Source: Symbiodinium natans
Lineage: Eukaryota > Sar > Dinophyceae > Suessiales > Symbiodiniaceae
Assembly (NCBI GenBank): GCA_905221605.1
Contig: CAJNDS010001591.1
Span: forward strand, 585,540 to 649,539
DNA: 64,000 nucleotides
Direction: 5' to 3'
Positions within the stretch are counted from its first letter, which is position 1, and every line of letters begins with the position of its first letter. Positions 51,951 through 63,080 of the stretch are shown here, piece by piece. The notes under the pieces are model-generated. The model was not told the DNA's origin. It saw nothing but the letters and a program-made list of their open reading frames with translations, and did not search any database. Made by a program: the position numbers and the translations under genes.

Positions 51951-52842
51951 ACCCTAAAACCCCCGAACCCGAAAACCCAAACCCTAAACACTAAACCCTA
52001 AACCCTCAAGGCCAGAATAATTAGAAAGTGTATGTGATTCACTCAGAACGTGCCTCGTCGATGGGCTTCAATACTCCCTCCTTTTCTTGGTCCTAAACCC
52101 TAAACCCTAAGGCCTAAACCCTAAACCCTGAACCCTAAACCCTAAACCCTAAACCCAAACCCCTAAACCCTAAGCCTTAAACCCTAAGCCCTAAGCCCTA
52201 AACCCTAAACTTTAAACAGCCCTAAACCGCTTCAAGAGAGTCAGGTCAAGGCCCTGCATGCCCTCAGGCTTCAGAGGCCCGGTAAGCCTCAAAATCTAGG
52301 GTTTAGGGTTTAGGGTTTAGGGTTTAGGGTTTAGGGTTTAGGGTTTAGGGTTTAGGGTTTAGGGTTTAGGGTTTAGGGTTTAGGGTTTAGGGTTTAAGCC
52401 CTACACCCCTTGGAGGTTGCGGAAACATGTAAACGCAGACCTCCGAAGCCTCGCTCCCGTCAGAACCGACCTCGGGAGGGGGTGGGTTGGGGGTTAGGGG
52501 GTTAGGGGGTTAGGGGTTTAGGGGTTTAGGGGTTTAGGGGTTTAGGGGTTTAGGGGTTTAGGGGTTTAGGGGTTTAGGGGTTTAGGGGTTCTGGTTTAGG
52601 GTTTAGGGTTTCGAGATGTAGCGTTTGAGTTTAGGGGTTTGGGGGCTTTGGGGGGGGTGCCTCGAAGAAGGATGCTGATTTTGGGGGAGCCTGTCAGGGG
52701 CCAGCCCTTGAATTATTTCGGGAAATGCCCCACAATTGTGTTTGTTGCGATCCCTCTGATCTACTCTCTACTTCAACCATCCCTGCTTCCCTTTCTTGTG
52801 GCTGAGGCTCCTCGGACCTTTCATGGCTCAGGGCGTGGGATT

Positions 52843-52960
52843 CCCAGACCCCTGGGAGGATCCAAAAAGCAGATCCCTCAAGGGTTCCGAAGAATGACCC
52901 AATAGTCGTATAGGGTACTATTTGTGGGTTCTACTTTTTGGATCCTCCCCGGGGTCTGGG
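52843..52960. mobile_element. Long-palindrome MITE, GGATCCAAAAAG arms
   Basis: CCCAGACCCCTGGGAGGATC..AAAAAG at the left and CTTTTTGGATCCTCCCCGGG.. at the right form an inverted repeat of about 28 bp; total 118 bp. Confidence 0.65.
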
Positions 52961-53659
52961 TTTGGGGCTTGTCCAATCCCTCGCCAGGCGGCAGAGTCTT
53001 GCAATTCTGGTGACCCGCCGCTGCGTTTAGACGAGGAGACCTTCTGGCATCATTTGGCTATCTGCCTGTCTGGGGTAGGTTTGGGAACCCTATAAACAAC
53101 ATATTCTTTGGGTTTTACAAGGATTGTGTAGGGATTAAGGGCAATAGCAAGTATAAAAGTTATGTTCAAAACTACCCCTGCTGTATGTATGCACGCACGT
53201 ATGTGCTTAAACACACATGTCGTATCTTGCTGCCCGGCTAAGATTCTTATGTTCTCATCTATGATCCACGGCATGCGAATCATGAGGCAAAGGTGCAAGT
53301 AAACCCTAAACCCTAAAACCCTGAACCGTAAACCCTAAACCCTAAACCCCTGGGCAGAAATACTACGTGGTCGGCCTGACCCAGCTGAAGCTTGAGCGTC
53401 AACTCTGACATGGCCTGACGATGGGCCTGTGTCAAGCTGGAAGGTGGGTTTAGGGTTTAGGGTTTGGGTTTAGGGTTTCGGGTTTAGGGTTTCGGGTTTC
53501 GGGTTTAGGGTTTTGGTTTGAGGGTTGAGGGTTTAGGGTTTAGGGTTTGGGGTTTAGGGTTTCGGGTTCCACCCGTCCACATTCATGACCCACACCTCGC
53601 CAAGCTTTGCGTGCAGCTTCCAAAAGGCATCTGCCTGCCCAAAATCAAGAGGTTTCGGG

Positions 53660-53903
53660 TTTAGGGTTTAGGGATTAGGGATTAGGGTTTTAGGGTTTAG
53701 GGTTTAGGGTTTAGGGTTTAGGGTTTAGGGTTTAGGGTTTAGGGTTTAGGGTTTAGGGTTTAGGGTTTAGGGTTTAGGGTTTAGGGTTTAGGGTTTAGGG
53801 TTTAGGGTTTAGGTTTAAGGGTTTAGGGTTTAGGGTTTAGGGTTTAGGGTTTAGGGTTTAGGGTTTAGGGTTTAGGGTTTAGGGTTTAGGGTTTAGGGTT
53901 TAG
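53660..53903. repeat. TTTAGGG array
   Basis: About 34 units. Confidence 0.95.
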
Positions 53904-54388
53904 CATCGAGTTAAAGGGTGCACAACCAGGAGCAGCGGAATGTCTGGGACGCAGTGCAGCGCTGGTCATGCCCCCCATGGCAGCAGGCCTTGTGCTCCAT
54001 ATCTTGGCACGCATCCGCCATGCGGCATTCCAACTGGAGCTGGTCTTGCTTGTCGTGGCGTGCCACAAAAACGCAACCCTAAACTCTAAACCCTAGACCC
54101 TAAACCCTACACCCTAAACCCTAAACCCTAAACTCTAAACCCTAAACCCCATAGATTCCGCCCTCGTTGGCACGGGCTCTCCACGCTTTGGCGAAAAGCA
54201 TGCGGAACCGCTAAGCCCTAGGGGTGGTCAAGCCACTAGCCAACCCTGCTGGGACCTTCCCGGCTGCGGAGAGCAAGCAACAGGGTTTAGGGTTTAGGGT
54301 TTAGGGTTTAGGGTTTAGGGGTTTAGGGTTTAGGGTTTAGGGTTTAGGGTTTAGGGTTTAGGGTTTAGGGTCTAGGGAATCTACGCAC

Positions 54389-54478
54389 CTGCGCCGGCCG
54401 TTCTTCATAGTAGCCGATGAGGCGATGACCATTGCAGAGCAGAAGCCATGCCCTCATGCGACTTCAGCTGACGCAAGA
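54389..54478 (-). CDS. Exon RMRAWLLLCNGHRLIGYYEE
   Basis: Open segment of unknown family with a canonical donor CAG|GTGCGTAG. Part of the unrecognised gene at 53.35-55.02 kb. Confidence 0.5.
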
Positions 54479-54897
54479 ATATAACTTCCAAGGAGCTCCA
54501 TCGATCTTGTACAGCTCCAGATCCTGTGCTGAATATGGGGGGGGGGACCGAAGTGTGCCTGATTGGGGTCCGTATCATAAAGGAATCCTACTATTTGGGG
54601 GGTGAATACTACGCTATCCTCTTATTCTCGTAAACCGCCATATGTCCAAGCCGAACCAGACATGGGGGTTACCGAAAATAGGGATACCTTACTGTGGTCC
54701 TTGTTATATGTTGTGGGGGCCCCGTATTTTCGCAAACCCCACATGAAGAAGACCGACTTGCGCAGAGGCTGCCAGTTCAAGGGCAGCCGCTAAACCCTAA
54801 ACCCCAAACCCTAAACCCCAAACCCTAAACCCCAAACCCTAAACCCTAAACCCCAAACCCTAAACCCGAAACCCTCAACCCTAAGCCCTAAACCCGA

Positions 54898-55018
54898 CGA
54901 TGCGCATTGCTTGGGAGCTCGGTCCTCCAGGTCAGCAAAGTTCTCACTGGCAGGATTTTTCGAGTCCAAGGACCACTCGCCCTTCCTGAAGAGTCCTTGC
55001 TGGTTGGCTCTTCTGTTT
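54898..55018 (-). CDS. Exon QQGLFRKGEWSLDSKNPASE
   Basis: Open 121-nt segment between telomere-type runs, of ordinary hydrophilic composition. The family is unknown. Confidence 0.5.
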
Positions 55019-55169
55019 CGGGTTTAGAGTTTAGGGTTTAGGGTTAGGGTTTAGGGTTTAGGGTTTAGGGTTTAGAGTCAGGGTCAAGGTCGTGCCGAAG
55101 AGAGCAGACTGGAGACTGGAGGAGCATGGGAGAGCATCAGATCTGCAAATTGCGGAAAGCAAACTCATG

Positions 55170-55285
55170 TGAAGTAGGGTACATAATTCTTGTACCCCCA
55201 GAAGGACACAAGGTATATACACTCACCAATATTAAAAAGGAACCTTCTATACACTCACCAAGAACAGTAATATAAACCCTGCTTC
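55170..55285. mobile_element. MITE family 3 copy
   Basis: Ends TGAAGTAGGG / CCCTGCTTCA, with CATG on both outer sides. Confidence 0.65.
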
Positions 55286-55429
55286 ATGTGAATCCAAGAC
55301 CCCTAGCCCTAAACGGAAACCCTCTCAAAACCCTCTTAATACCCTCTTAGAACCCTCTTTAAACTCTTCGAACCCTGAGCGTCTACCCTCAGACCCTACA
55401 CACCCGCCCTTCGAAAGCCCTACACCCCT

Positions 55430-55500
55430 AAAGCCCCCTAAATTGGGCTGCCACCGTCTGAAGGCCGAGACGTCTGCCGGAAGACCAACTTCCACTCCGT
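55430..55500 (-). CDS. Unrecognised exon VPETEWKLVFRQTS
   Basis: Short open segment after an AG acceptor, QVPETEWKLVFRQTSRPSDG, at the end of the golvesin-like gene's run of exons. Confidence 0.35.
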
Positions 55501-55639
55501 CTCGGGCACCTGCCCAGTTTGGGGGTTGAATTTTGGGGGGTTTGGGTTTCGGGGGGTTTTGGGAGGTTTTTGGAAGGTTTTTGAGGGTTTTGGGGGGGTT
55601 TTGGGGGTTTTGAGGGTTTTGGGGGCAAATGGGGGGAAA

Positions 55640-55850
55640 TGGGGGGTTTAGGGGTTTCGGGTTTCGGGTTCAAAGCTATTAAGTCGGCCCCCTGTATGGA
55701 TACCCTCTGGAAGCCCAATTCTGACAGCCAAGATCGTGCCTCAGATGGGGCCTGTAGCTCCGAGGTTAAGTCATCGTTGCCTGCCGTAGGCGCCACGCGT
55801 TTCGATGCGGCCACGGGCTTGTAGGCGTGTGGGGTTGGGCCGATCGACTG
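55640..55850 (-). CDS. Unrecognised exon downstream of the golvesin-like region
   Basis: Open segment with SIGPTPHAYKPVAASKRVAP and PSEARSWLSELGFQRVSIQ. It has ordinary protein composition but no family recognised. The edges are approximate. Confidence 0.35.
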
Positions 55851-55976
55851 CAAACAAGGCCCGGCTAGAACCCGAGATGAATCGCTATGTCCAGGTGAAA
55901 CCGAGCGGCATGACGACAGCTTCAGAGCATCGGCGACCACCTGATGCAGAATGCACAAGCATCTCAAGGCAAACTC

Positions 55977-56097
55977 CTGGGGTAGAAGAACCGACGACCT
56001 TGCCATCCACGCCGTACGTGGCAAGCTTGATGGTGTCACCCTTGGTGAAGGTGTACCTTCCCGTGGTGACTATATCCGCCGATGTCGAGCATGCGTC
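55977..56097 (-). CDS. Golvesin-like exon 4
   Basis: Encodes DACSTSADIVTTGRYTFTKG and DTIKLATYGVDGKVVGSSTP. The usual W..LG lead-in is not visible, so the 5' edge is uncertain. Donor CCCCAG|GAG. Confidence 0.5.
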
Positions 56098-56616
56098 CTG
56101 CTCGAACCCTGATTTGAGATCCTAAAAAGGAACCCTGAAAGGAGTGTCCACCTCTGTCGAAAGGACAAAGGGGCCCAAATTCTGTGGAGGTGTTGGGCGA
56201 TCGGCGGGCGGGGGGTCTGTGGCGTTGAGTGCATTTGGGGATTTCCCAGAATAGGGGTACCCCTTATTCACCCCAAAATAGAGCACTTACAAAAAGGACC
56301 CACCAAAATAGGCACCGCTGATTTTGAGAAGCCGCCCATTTAAGTTTTAGTGAGATGGTGTGAGCCGCCGTGACAACGCTCAAGCAGATCTTCCCAGCCT
56401 CCCCAACAGCTTCTGGCGGCCTTCGGCAGGCGACGCCAACACGCAAAAAAAAAAAAAAAAACAGTGAGCTGACCTCCTGATGCATCTGGTCAGTTCTCAA
56501 AATTCTGGTCCCTTTTTGAGCACCCTAAATAGTAGGGGCCGCCTTAGAAAAGCGACCCTAAAAGGGACCAGAATTTGGAGAAGTGACTATCTGACTTCTG
56601 CTGTTCGGTTGCCCGC

Positions 56617-56709
56617 CTTGCTTCTGGTTCACGCGCAGGGTGGTTGACTGGCCTCCCTGTGTGATGACGACGGGCACGTTGGAGGCTCGGTTTGGATACG
56701 GCGTGTAGC
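56617..56709 (-). CDS. Golvesin-like exon 3
   Basis: Encodes GYTPYPNRASNVPVVITQGG and QSTTLRVNQKQ, the most recognisable part of the family (VPV.I..GG..TT..VNQ). The acceptor is GCTGAG|GCTAC and the donor GCAAG|GCGGG. Confidence 0.6.
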
Positions 56710-56865
56710 CTCAGCTCCGCAACTTGCAAGCGCGAAAGGAACAAGAGCCGAAAAATGGCTCAAAGCAAGCCGGCTGCGAACGACTGTCCTAAACCCTAAA
56801 CCCTAAACCCTAAACCCTAAACCCTTGTAGCGCTTCCAGGCAACTCAGCAGCACCAAGAAGGTGC

Positions 56866-56920
56866 CTGAAGGCACCGCCCAGGTCACCGAGCCGCCAGCG
56901 CGCTTGTCCTCTCACAAATC
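56866..56920 (-). CDS. Golvesin-like exon 2
   Basis: Encodes AGGSVTWAVPS, donor CTTCAG|GCACC. It joins as VPSGYTPYPNRASNVPV with the next exon. Confidence 0.45.
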
Positions 56921-57189
56921 GTAGGGTTTAGGGTTTAGGGTTTAGGGTTTAGGTTTTAGGGTTTAGGGTTTAGGGTTTACGGTTTACCTCAGGACTTAGG
57001 GTTTAGGGTTTTAGGGGTTTAAGGGTTTAGGGCTTAGGGGTTTAGAGGCTTAAGGGTTGAGGGGTTGGGGGTTATTAGCGGTTTAGGTTCAGTGGTTTCG
57101 GGTTTCGGGGCTTACAAAACCCCATTCTGTGTGAGGTTTTCAGGGTTTTTAGGGGTGTTGGGGGCTGTTAGGGCCTTTGGGCTTTGAGG

Positions 57190-57300
57190 GCTTTAGGGTT
57201 TTAGGGTTTTAGGGTTTTAGGGTCTTAGGGTTTTAGGGTTTTAGGGTTTAGGGTTTTAGGGTTTTAGGGTTTTAGGTTCTTAGGGTTTTAGGGTTTAGGG
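57190..57300. repeat. TTTTAGGG (8-bp) variant array
   Basis: About 13 units with an extra T. Confidence 0.85.
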
Positions 57301-57482
57301 TCCATATTGTCCCAGCTCTCCCACACCAGGTCCCAACTTTACACCGGGCCCGTGAGTCAGCGTACATCAACTTCGGCGAGCTCCTACTCCGAGAAGCCAC
57401 AGGACCCTCTAGCTAAAGCCCGAAACCGAAAAAACCCTAAACCCTAACCCTAAACCCTAAACCCTAAACCCTAAACCCTAAA

Positions 57483-59195
57483 CCCTCTCTACCATATATA
57501 TTTAAACCTTAATTGTATTTTCAAAATTTGGCCGCTTTATTTTCAGAATTTGGCCGCTTTATTTTCAGAATTTGGCCGCTTTATTTTCAGAATTTGGCCG
57601 CTTTATTTTCAGAATGAGCCAAAATCAAGCCAAAGGCTAATTGAATTTCAGAATTTGGCCGCTTTATTTTCAGAATTTGGCCGCTTTATTTTCAGAATTT
57701 GGCCGCTTTATTTTCAGAATTTGGCCGCTTTATTTTCAGAATTTGGCCGCTTTATTTTCAGAATTTGGCCGCTTTATTTTCAGAATTTGGCCGCTTTATT
57801 TTCAGAATTTGGCCGTTTTATTTTCAGAATTTGGCCGCTTTATTTTCAGAATTTGGCCGCTTTATTTTCAGAATTTGGCCGCTTTATTTTCAGAATTTGG
57901 CCGCTTTATTTTCAGAATTTGGCCGTTTTTGGCTTTCTCAATGTAGTGGGATTCTCTGGGTGGGTGGGTGCTATATCCGAGCCGTAAATAAAGCTTAACC
58001 ATAAAGCTGCTCGACCCGGAGTGCTGAACCCTAAACCCTAAACCCTAAACCCTAAACCCTCTCTACCATATATATTTAAACCTTAATTGTATTTTCAAAA
58101 TTTGGCCGCTTTATTTTCAGAATTTGGCCGCTTTATTTTCAGAATTTGGCCGCTTTATTTTCAGAATTTGGCCGCTTTATTTTCAGAATTTGGCCGCTTT
58201 ATTTTCAGAATCAGGCCAAAGGCTAATTGAATTTCAGAATTTGGCCGTTTTTATTTTCAGAATTTGGCCGCTTTATTTTCAGAATTTGGCCGCTTTATTT
58301 TCAGAATTTGGCCGCTTTATTTTCAGAATTTGGCCGCTTTATTTTCAGAATTTGGCCGCTTTATTTTCAGAATTTGGCCGCTTTATTTTCAGAATTTGGC
58401 CGCTTTATTTTCAGAATTTGGCCGTTTTATTTTCAGAATTTGGCCGCTTTATTTTCAGAATTTGGCCGCTTTATTTTCAGAATTTTGCCGCTATATTTTC
58501 AGAATTTGGCCGCTTTATTTTCAGAATTTCGCCGCTTTATTTTCAGAATGAGCCAAAATCAGGCCAACGGCTAATTGAATTTCAGAATTTGGCCGCTTTA
58601 TTTTCAGAATTTGGCCGCTTTATTTTCAGAATTTGGCCGCTTTATTTTCACAATTTGGCCGCTTCAGAAATTGGCCGCTTTATTTTCAGAATTTGGCCGC
58701 TTTATTTTCAGAATTTGGCCGCTTTATTTTCAGAATGAGCCAAAATCAGGCCAAAGGCTAATTGAATTTCAGAATTTGGCCGTTTTATTTTCAGAATTTG
58801 GCCGCTTTATTTTCAGAAATTGGCCGCTTTATTTTCAGAATTTGGCCGCTTCAGAATTTGGCCGCTTTATTTTCAGAATTTGGCCGCTTTATTTTCAGAA
58901 TTTGGCCGCTTTATTTTCAGAATTTGGCCGCTTTATTTTCAGAATTTGGCCGCTTTATTTTCAGAATTTGGCCGCTTCAGAATTTGGCCGTTTTATTTTC
59001 AGAATTTGGCCGCTTTATTTTCAGAATTTGGCCGCTTTATTTTCAGAATTTGGCCGCTTTATTTTCAGAATTTGGCCGCTTTATTTTGGCCGTTTTTGGC
59101 TTTCTCAATGTAGTGGGATTCTCTGGGTGGGTGGGTGTTATATCCGAGCCGTAAATAAAGCTTAACCATAAAGCTGCTCGACCCGGAGTGCTGAA
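57483..59195. repeat. 22-bp minisatellite, two duplicated blocks
   Basis: Tandem unit TTTGGCCGCTTTATTTTCAG plus AA, about 17 copies at 57530-57925 and about 40 at 58098-59090. Both blocks begin with the same 50-bp left flank and end with the same 110-bp right flank (one base difference seen), with CCCTAAA repeats between them. A separate insert (GAGCCAAAATCAGGCCAAAG) interrupts the arrays four times. All frames stay open because the unit has no stop, so the long FRIWPLYFQNL-type ORFs are not genes. Confidence 0.9.
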
Positions 59196-59316
59196 CCCTA
59201 AACCCTAAACCCTAAACCCTAAACCCTAAACCCTAAACCCTAAACCCTAAACCCTAAACCCTAAACCCTAAACCCTAAACCCTAAACCCTAAACCCTCAC
59301 CCTAAACCCTAAACCC
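59194..59316. repeat. CCCTAAA array
   Basis: About 17 units between the minisatellite and a golvesin-like exon. Confidence 0.95.
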
Positions 59317-59396
59317 GTCCAGCAGATAGTTGCGCCCGGTGAAGCCGGGCACGGCTCGGCTTGTGGTCCAATCACCCTCCTTGTCATTGCAAGGGC
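59316..59396 (-). CDS. Golvesin-like exon 1
   Basis: Encodes PCNDKEGDWTTSRAVPGFTG and RNYLLDG. It ends at a GGTTTAGGG donor formed by the adjoining telomere-type array. Confidence 0.5.
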
Positions 59397-59964
59397 TCTG
59401 GGGTTTAGGGTTAGGGTTTAGGGTTTAGTTTAGGGTTTAGGATGTGGGGGTTTCCGAGATTAGGGGTACCTTTTTGGGGTCCTTATTATCAGGAAATCCG
59501 ACTCTTTGAGGGTCCATTTAGGGGGTCCCTATCTTCGTAAACCCCCGGGTAGATTGCGAACATCTGCCAACCTTACCTCGTGATGCAGAAGCTAGACCAT
59601 CGAGCGTAGATGTCGTCAGTTCTGACAGCAGACGGCCGTGAGCAGAGTAGAAAGCCCTGAGGCAGTTCTCTCCCTAAACCCTAAACCCTAAACCCTAAAC
59701 CCTAAACCCTAAACCCTAAGCCCTCGTGCCAAGGCTCGATTGTGGCATTGGGTGTGTCGAGGATGATGGTCTTGCAGACAGTCTTGGCCTTCAGACGGTG
59801 CTATGGACTCAGCTGCCTCTCCAACTGTCTTGGTGCGTTTCCGGCTTCTTGCAAGAAAGATGCCCAGCAGCTGCTGGTGTTCTGGTTGTCTGCGTGCTTC
59901 ACGGCACCTGGAGAGCGCGAACAGCTTTGCCCTAACCCCTAAACCCTAAACCCTAAACCCTGAA

Positions 59965-60068
59965 CCGCATGTGTCCGGTCCCAGACATGAGGGCACGCTC
60001 GCAGCGCAGGCCTGTGTAGAGGCCACAGAAGCCAGCGCACCCAGAGATCTCGGCATCCTCAGTTTGCG
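59965..60068 (-). CDS. Cys-containing exon
   Basis: Open frame with DAEISGCAGFCGLYTGLRCE, of extracellular character, between the leader exon and the golvesin-like exons. Confidence 0.35.
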
Positions 60069-60109
60069 AACCCTAAACTCTAAACCCTAAACCCTAAACT
60101 TGTGCGAGC

Positions 60110-60190
60110 TTTGAGGTCCATCGTTTCGTCACTCACTGAAAGAAGACGCGCCAAGAGGCCGAACAGTAGGAGTAAGCCCGGCCTCGGCAG
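60110..60190 (-). CDS. Exon with signal-peptide-like leader
   Basis: Encodes NTLPRPGLLLLFGLLARLLS, then VSDETMDLKA. The hydrophobic run suggests a signal peptide or anchor. No ATG is in the exon, so the start would lie in an earlier exon. Confidence 0.4.
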
Positions 60191-60199
60191 GGTGTTTCT

Positions 60200-61303
60200 A
60201 GGGTTTAGGCCTTGGTGTTTAGGGTTTGTTGGTGCAGAGTTTAGGGTTTAGGGTTTGTTGGTGCAGAGTTTAGGGTTTAGGGTTTGTTGGTGCAGAGTTT
60301 AGGGTTTAGAGTTTAGGGTTTAGGGTTTAGGGTTTAGGGCTTAGGGTTTAGGGTGCAGATTTTAGGGTTTGCAGCTGGCAAGAGATGCACTCTTGGCTTG
60401 TCGAAGGAAGTAGGTCTGGAAATCCAAATTAAGCTATGATTGTGATTCTCAGCATCCCCAAAAGGACACCTACTACATACACTCGCCAATATTTATAAGA
60501 AACCACATAGACACTCAGAAGAGTACCATTAAAACCTCTCCCTCGCACACCCAGACTCTGCAGCGAGCTGTGTGTGACCGTGGCTTGTAATGCCCGACCC
60601 TAAACCCTAAACCCTAAACCCTAAACCCCGATCAACGCCCACGTGCTGCTTGCGGTAGCACCCTGCCGCCCAGAGCCCAAGCAAATTGCCGGGCTTCCCA
60701 GCAGCTGTCCATCCGATTGCACATCTCCTCCCGGGTTGTGGAAGCTCTGCAGCGGCTTAGGGAAGAACGGGTTTAGGGTTTAGGGTTTAGGGTTTAGGGT
60801 TTAGGGTTGAGGGTTCAGGGTTCAGGGTTTAGGGTTCAGGGCTTCCACCCTACCAGGACGCTCCACGATGGCTTTGTTGCACCAACTGCCCCGGGTGGGG
60901 GGGAAGCCTACCATGGCCCACCCCTTTCAACCAATCTGGCAAATTCTGGGTACCGCGTTCCTACCCCAAATAGAATAGAATCCCCTTCAAGGGGCCCCCG
61001 AAAAGGGTGCCCCCGAAAAGGGTACGCCTACTTTCGGAAACCCCAATTTCACGGTCAGCCCCTCCTGGCAGGAATCGCGCGAGCCCACGTCGGGCTGATG
61101 GGTGATCCGCTCCATACCTCAGCTTCAGCTCTCCTAACCCTAGGTTTGGGGTTTAGGGTTAAGTGTTTGGGGTTTAGGGTTTAGGAAATTAGGAGATCCT
61201 ACTATTTGGGGGTCTATGTTGGGTCCCCTGTTTTCCTAAACCCTAGTTACGTCCTAAACTCTTCTTCTTGTGCATGCTTTACCCTCCGACAGGGAGGGCC
61301 CAA

Positions 61304-61334
<31 letters not shown>

Positions 61335-62930
61335 CTTCTTCTTCTTCTTCTTCTTCTTCCTCTTCCTCTTCTTCTTCTTATTTTTCTTCTTCTTCTTCTT
61401 CTTCTTTTTCTTCTTCTTCGTCCGATCACCAGGGAGTTTCGCAAAACGGGTCTTTATTATCATGACACCCCAGAAAGAAGAGAACAGACCTTGCGAGGAC
61501 CCCCAAAAAAAGGCGCAAATGGTCAGAAACTGTTGAAACTAACCACCATTACAGCCAAGCCGCTGGCACAGATACCTTGGCCCACGAGCGTGAAGTTGAA
61601 GACCTTGCGCTGAGATAGTACGCAACCACGACACACACCAAACACCAGCCCCAGCTCAAAAGGGCCCTTTATAGGGTTGATCATGGGATTATAGCAGGAT
61701 ACCCTAAAACCCCTGCAAAAAGGCTCTTTATAGGGTTGGTTATGGGGATTCTAGGGCCTAGTAGCCCATCCTGGCAGCCAAACTGTCGGAACTACGCCAT
61801 CCTTCGCACAGCGGGAGGCTCAAATCCAGGGTTTAGAGTTTTGCGGCTTTCGGGTTTAGGGCTTAGGGTTTAGGTTTTAGGGTTTAGGGTTTAGGGTTTA
61901 GGGTTTAGGGTTTAGGGTTTGGGGACTTGAAGACCCTTCCTGGAAGCCGACACCCACGAGATGCACCTGTCCGGTGGTGGTCGTCGTGCTGGTCCTTGGG
62001 CCCATCACCAAGCAAGAGCTGCAAGTGCTGCCCTTTGCTTAAGGGTTTATGGGTTTAGGGTTTAGGGTTTAGGGTTTAGGGTTTAGGACCAGGGTTTAGG
62101 GGGCACCATTCCGTTTTTGGATCGGTGGAATCTGGAAGCGGCCCTTCTTCAAAGCCCAGTGGCGTGGGCGCGTTGGTCACCAAACCTGCCGCTTAGTACT
62201 GCATTGGCATAGCCGCAGCATTTAGTCGGGGGTTTTCCATACTAAGGGACCCGTCATGTAGACCCCGAAATAGTGGGATCCCCTTATTGTAAGGACCCCA
62301 ATAATTATTGTAAACCCCCAGTTCATGAAACGAATATCAGGTAGCTGCAAGGCGAGCATGGAGCCCTTCAATGTTACGTAGCTTGGATGTTGAATTCCTG
62401 TGAACCCTCCAGAATCCCTAACTTCCGAGCCACCTGTCTTCTCGTAGGCGTCGACGTTTGTCACATCTCGCAGGGGAGGGCGGACTTCGCATGTAAAAGA
62501 CCGTGCCCGGAAGAACTGTTTCACACCCAAGACACAGTGACTTGGTTATTAAAACGGCGTCATGCAAAGGACCGCCGAACCCTAAACCCTAAGCTTCAAG
62601 CTGCCGCTTCAAACGCAGGATGAAGGCACGACCCCCCACTGCCACAAAAAACTCTCAAAAAACCAAAAAAAGGGGGGGGGGGAGCGCGAACCCATGCTTG
62701 CATTCACCCACAAGTTGAAGAAGGGAGCTGAACATCGACGAAAAAAAATGCAACCTTCAAGATGTCCCCAGAGGCCTGTGTCTGTAGAAAGGAGCTTGCT
62801 CAGCAGCTGGCAGGTGCCCACCTACGGCAGGCAAGGAGGGCAGTGTAGGTGAACCCTAAACCCTAAACCCTAAACCCTAAACCCTAAACCCTAAACCCTA
62901 AACCCTACGTTGGAGAAAGCAGCGCACGCC
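60200..62930. other. Spacer with short exon candidates
   Basis: A 31-bp repeat with GTTTGTTGGTGCAGAG, three copies at 60220-60305, the TTC tract, GGGGTACC-type palindromes at 60945-61050 and 62225-62325, and weak minus-strand open segments (60665-60740; 61950-62020 with a CAG|GTGCATC donor). Confidence 0.5.
61304..61420. repeat. TTC trinucleotide repeat
   Basis: About 39 TTC or TCC units. It gives false poly-Phe/Ser/Leu and poly-Lys/Arg ORFs. Confidence 0.95.
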
Positions 62931-62939
62931 TGGCTCAGA

Positions 62940-63080
62940 CCGGGGAAATCCACTTAACGACATCGTGACGATCCCTGGCATGAGTCTCAGGCGAAGAGGC
63001 GCTCAGCGCGCCTTCCAATCTCTCAAAGTCTGATAGTCGTCCGAGTGCTTGTAGTTGAAGCCCAGGCACCAGCCGCCTCA
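62940..63080 (-). CDS. Weak exon candidate WCLGFNYKHSDDYQTLRDW
   Basis: Minus-strand open segment after an acceptor TTTGTGAG|GCGG. Aromatic- and Cys-containing composition suggests a secreted domain. No family is recognised. Confidence 0.3.

Larger units (their letters stand above)
50200..53340. other. Spacer, nothing recognised beyond repeats
   Basis: Telomere-type arrays (50640-50780, 52300-52395, 52500-52590), the polypurine tract, MITEs at 50371 and 52843, and short open segments without support. Confidence 0.6.
53350..55018 (-). other. Unrecognised multi-exon gene
   Basis: Five minus-strand segments look coding: 54898-55018 (RRANQQGLFRKGEWSLDSKN, then ENFADLEDRAPKQ), 54389-54478 (RMRAWLLLCNGHRLIGYYEE, ending at a canonical CAG|GTGCGT donor), 54145-54218 (RFRMLFAKAWRARANEGGIY), 53575-53650 (GQADAFWKLHAKLGEVWVMN) and 53350-53440 (AHRQAMSELTLKLQLGQ, helical). 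Telomere-type arrays of 90-240 bp fill the introns. I recognise no family. Confidence 0.5.
55430..60195 (-). other. Golvesin/xanthan-lyase-type domain protein gene, probably secreted
   Basis: Minus-strand exons in protein order: a hydrophobic leader (60.15 kb), a Cys-containing exon (60.0), then DWTTSRAVPGFTGRNYLLDG (59.35), GGSVTWAVPS (56.88), a long beta-rich exon (56.66) and TTGRYTFTKGDTIKLATYG (56.04), with further exons to 55.43. Together the last four follow the order of the golvesin/xanthan-lyase C-terminal beta-sandwich family (W.....v.G..G.nY; the vPv.i...G.tt..vNQ strand; the G.Y.F..G strand). This family is usually extracellular and carbohydrate- or wall-linked. The family call rests on pattern memory, not a search. 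The 22-bp minisatellite block occupies the intron between the 59.35 and 56.88 exons. Confidence 0.55.

Noticed and set aside
57530-59090. CRISPR array
   Set aside because: The repeats are contiguous with no unique spacers, and the setting is eukaryotic.
57550-59165. Long overlapping ORFs with repeated FRIWPLYFQNLAALFSEFG motif
   Set aside because: They are open in all three frames because the 22-bp minisatellite unit has no stop; no start context, family or splice support.
61206-61613. Poly-Phe/Ser/Leu and poly-Lys/Arg ORFs
   Set aside because: Caused by a TTC trinucleotide repeat.
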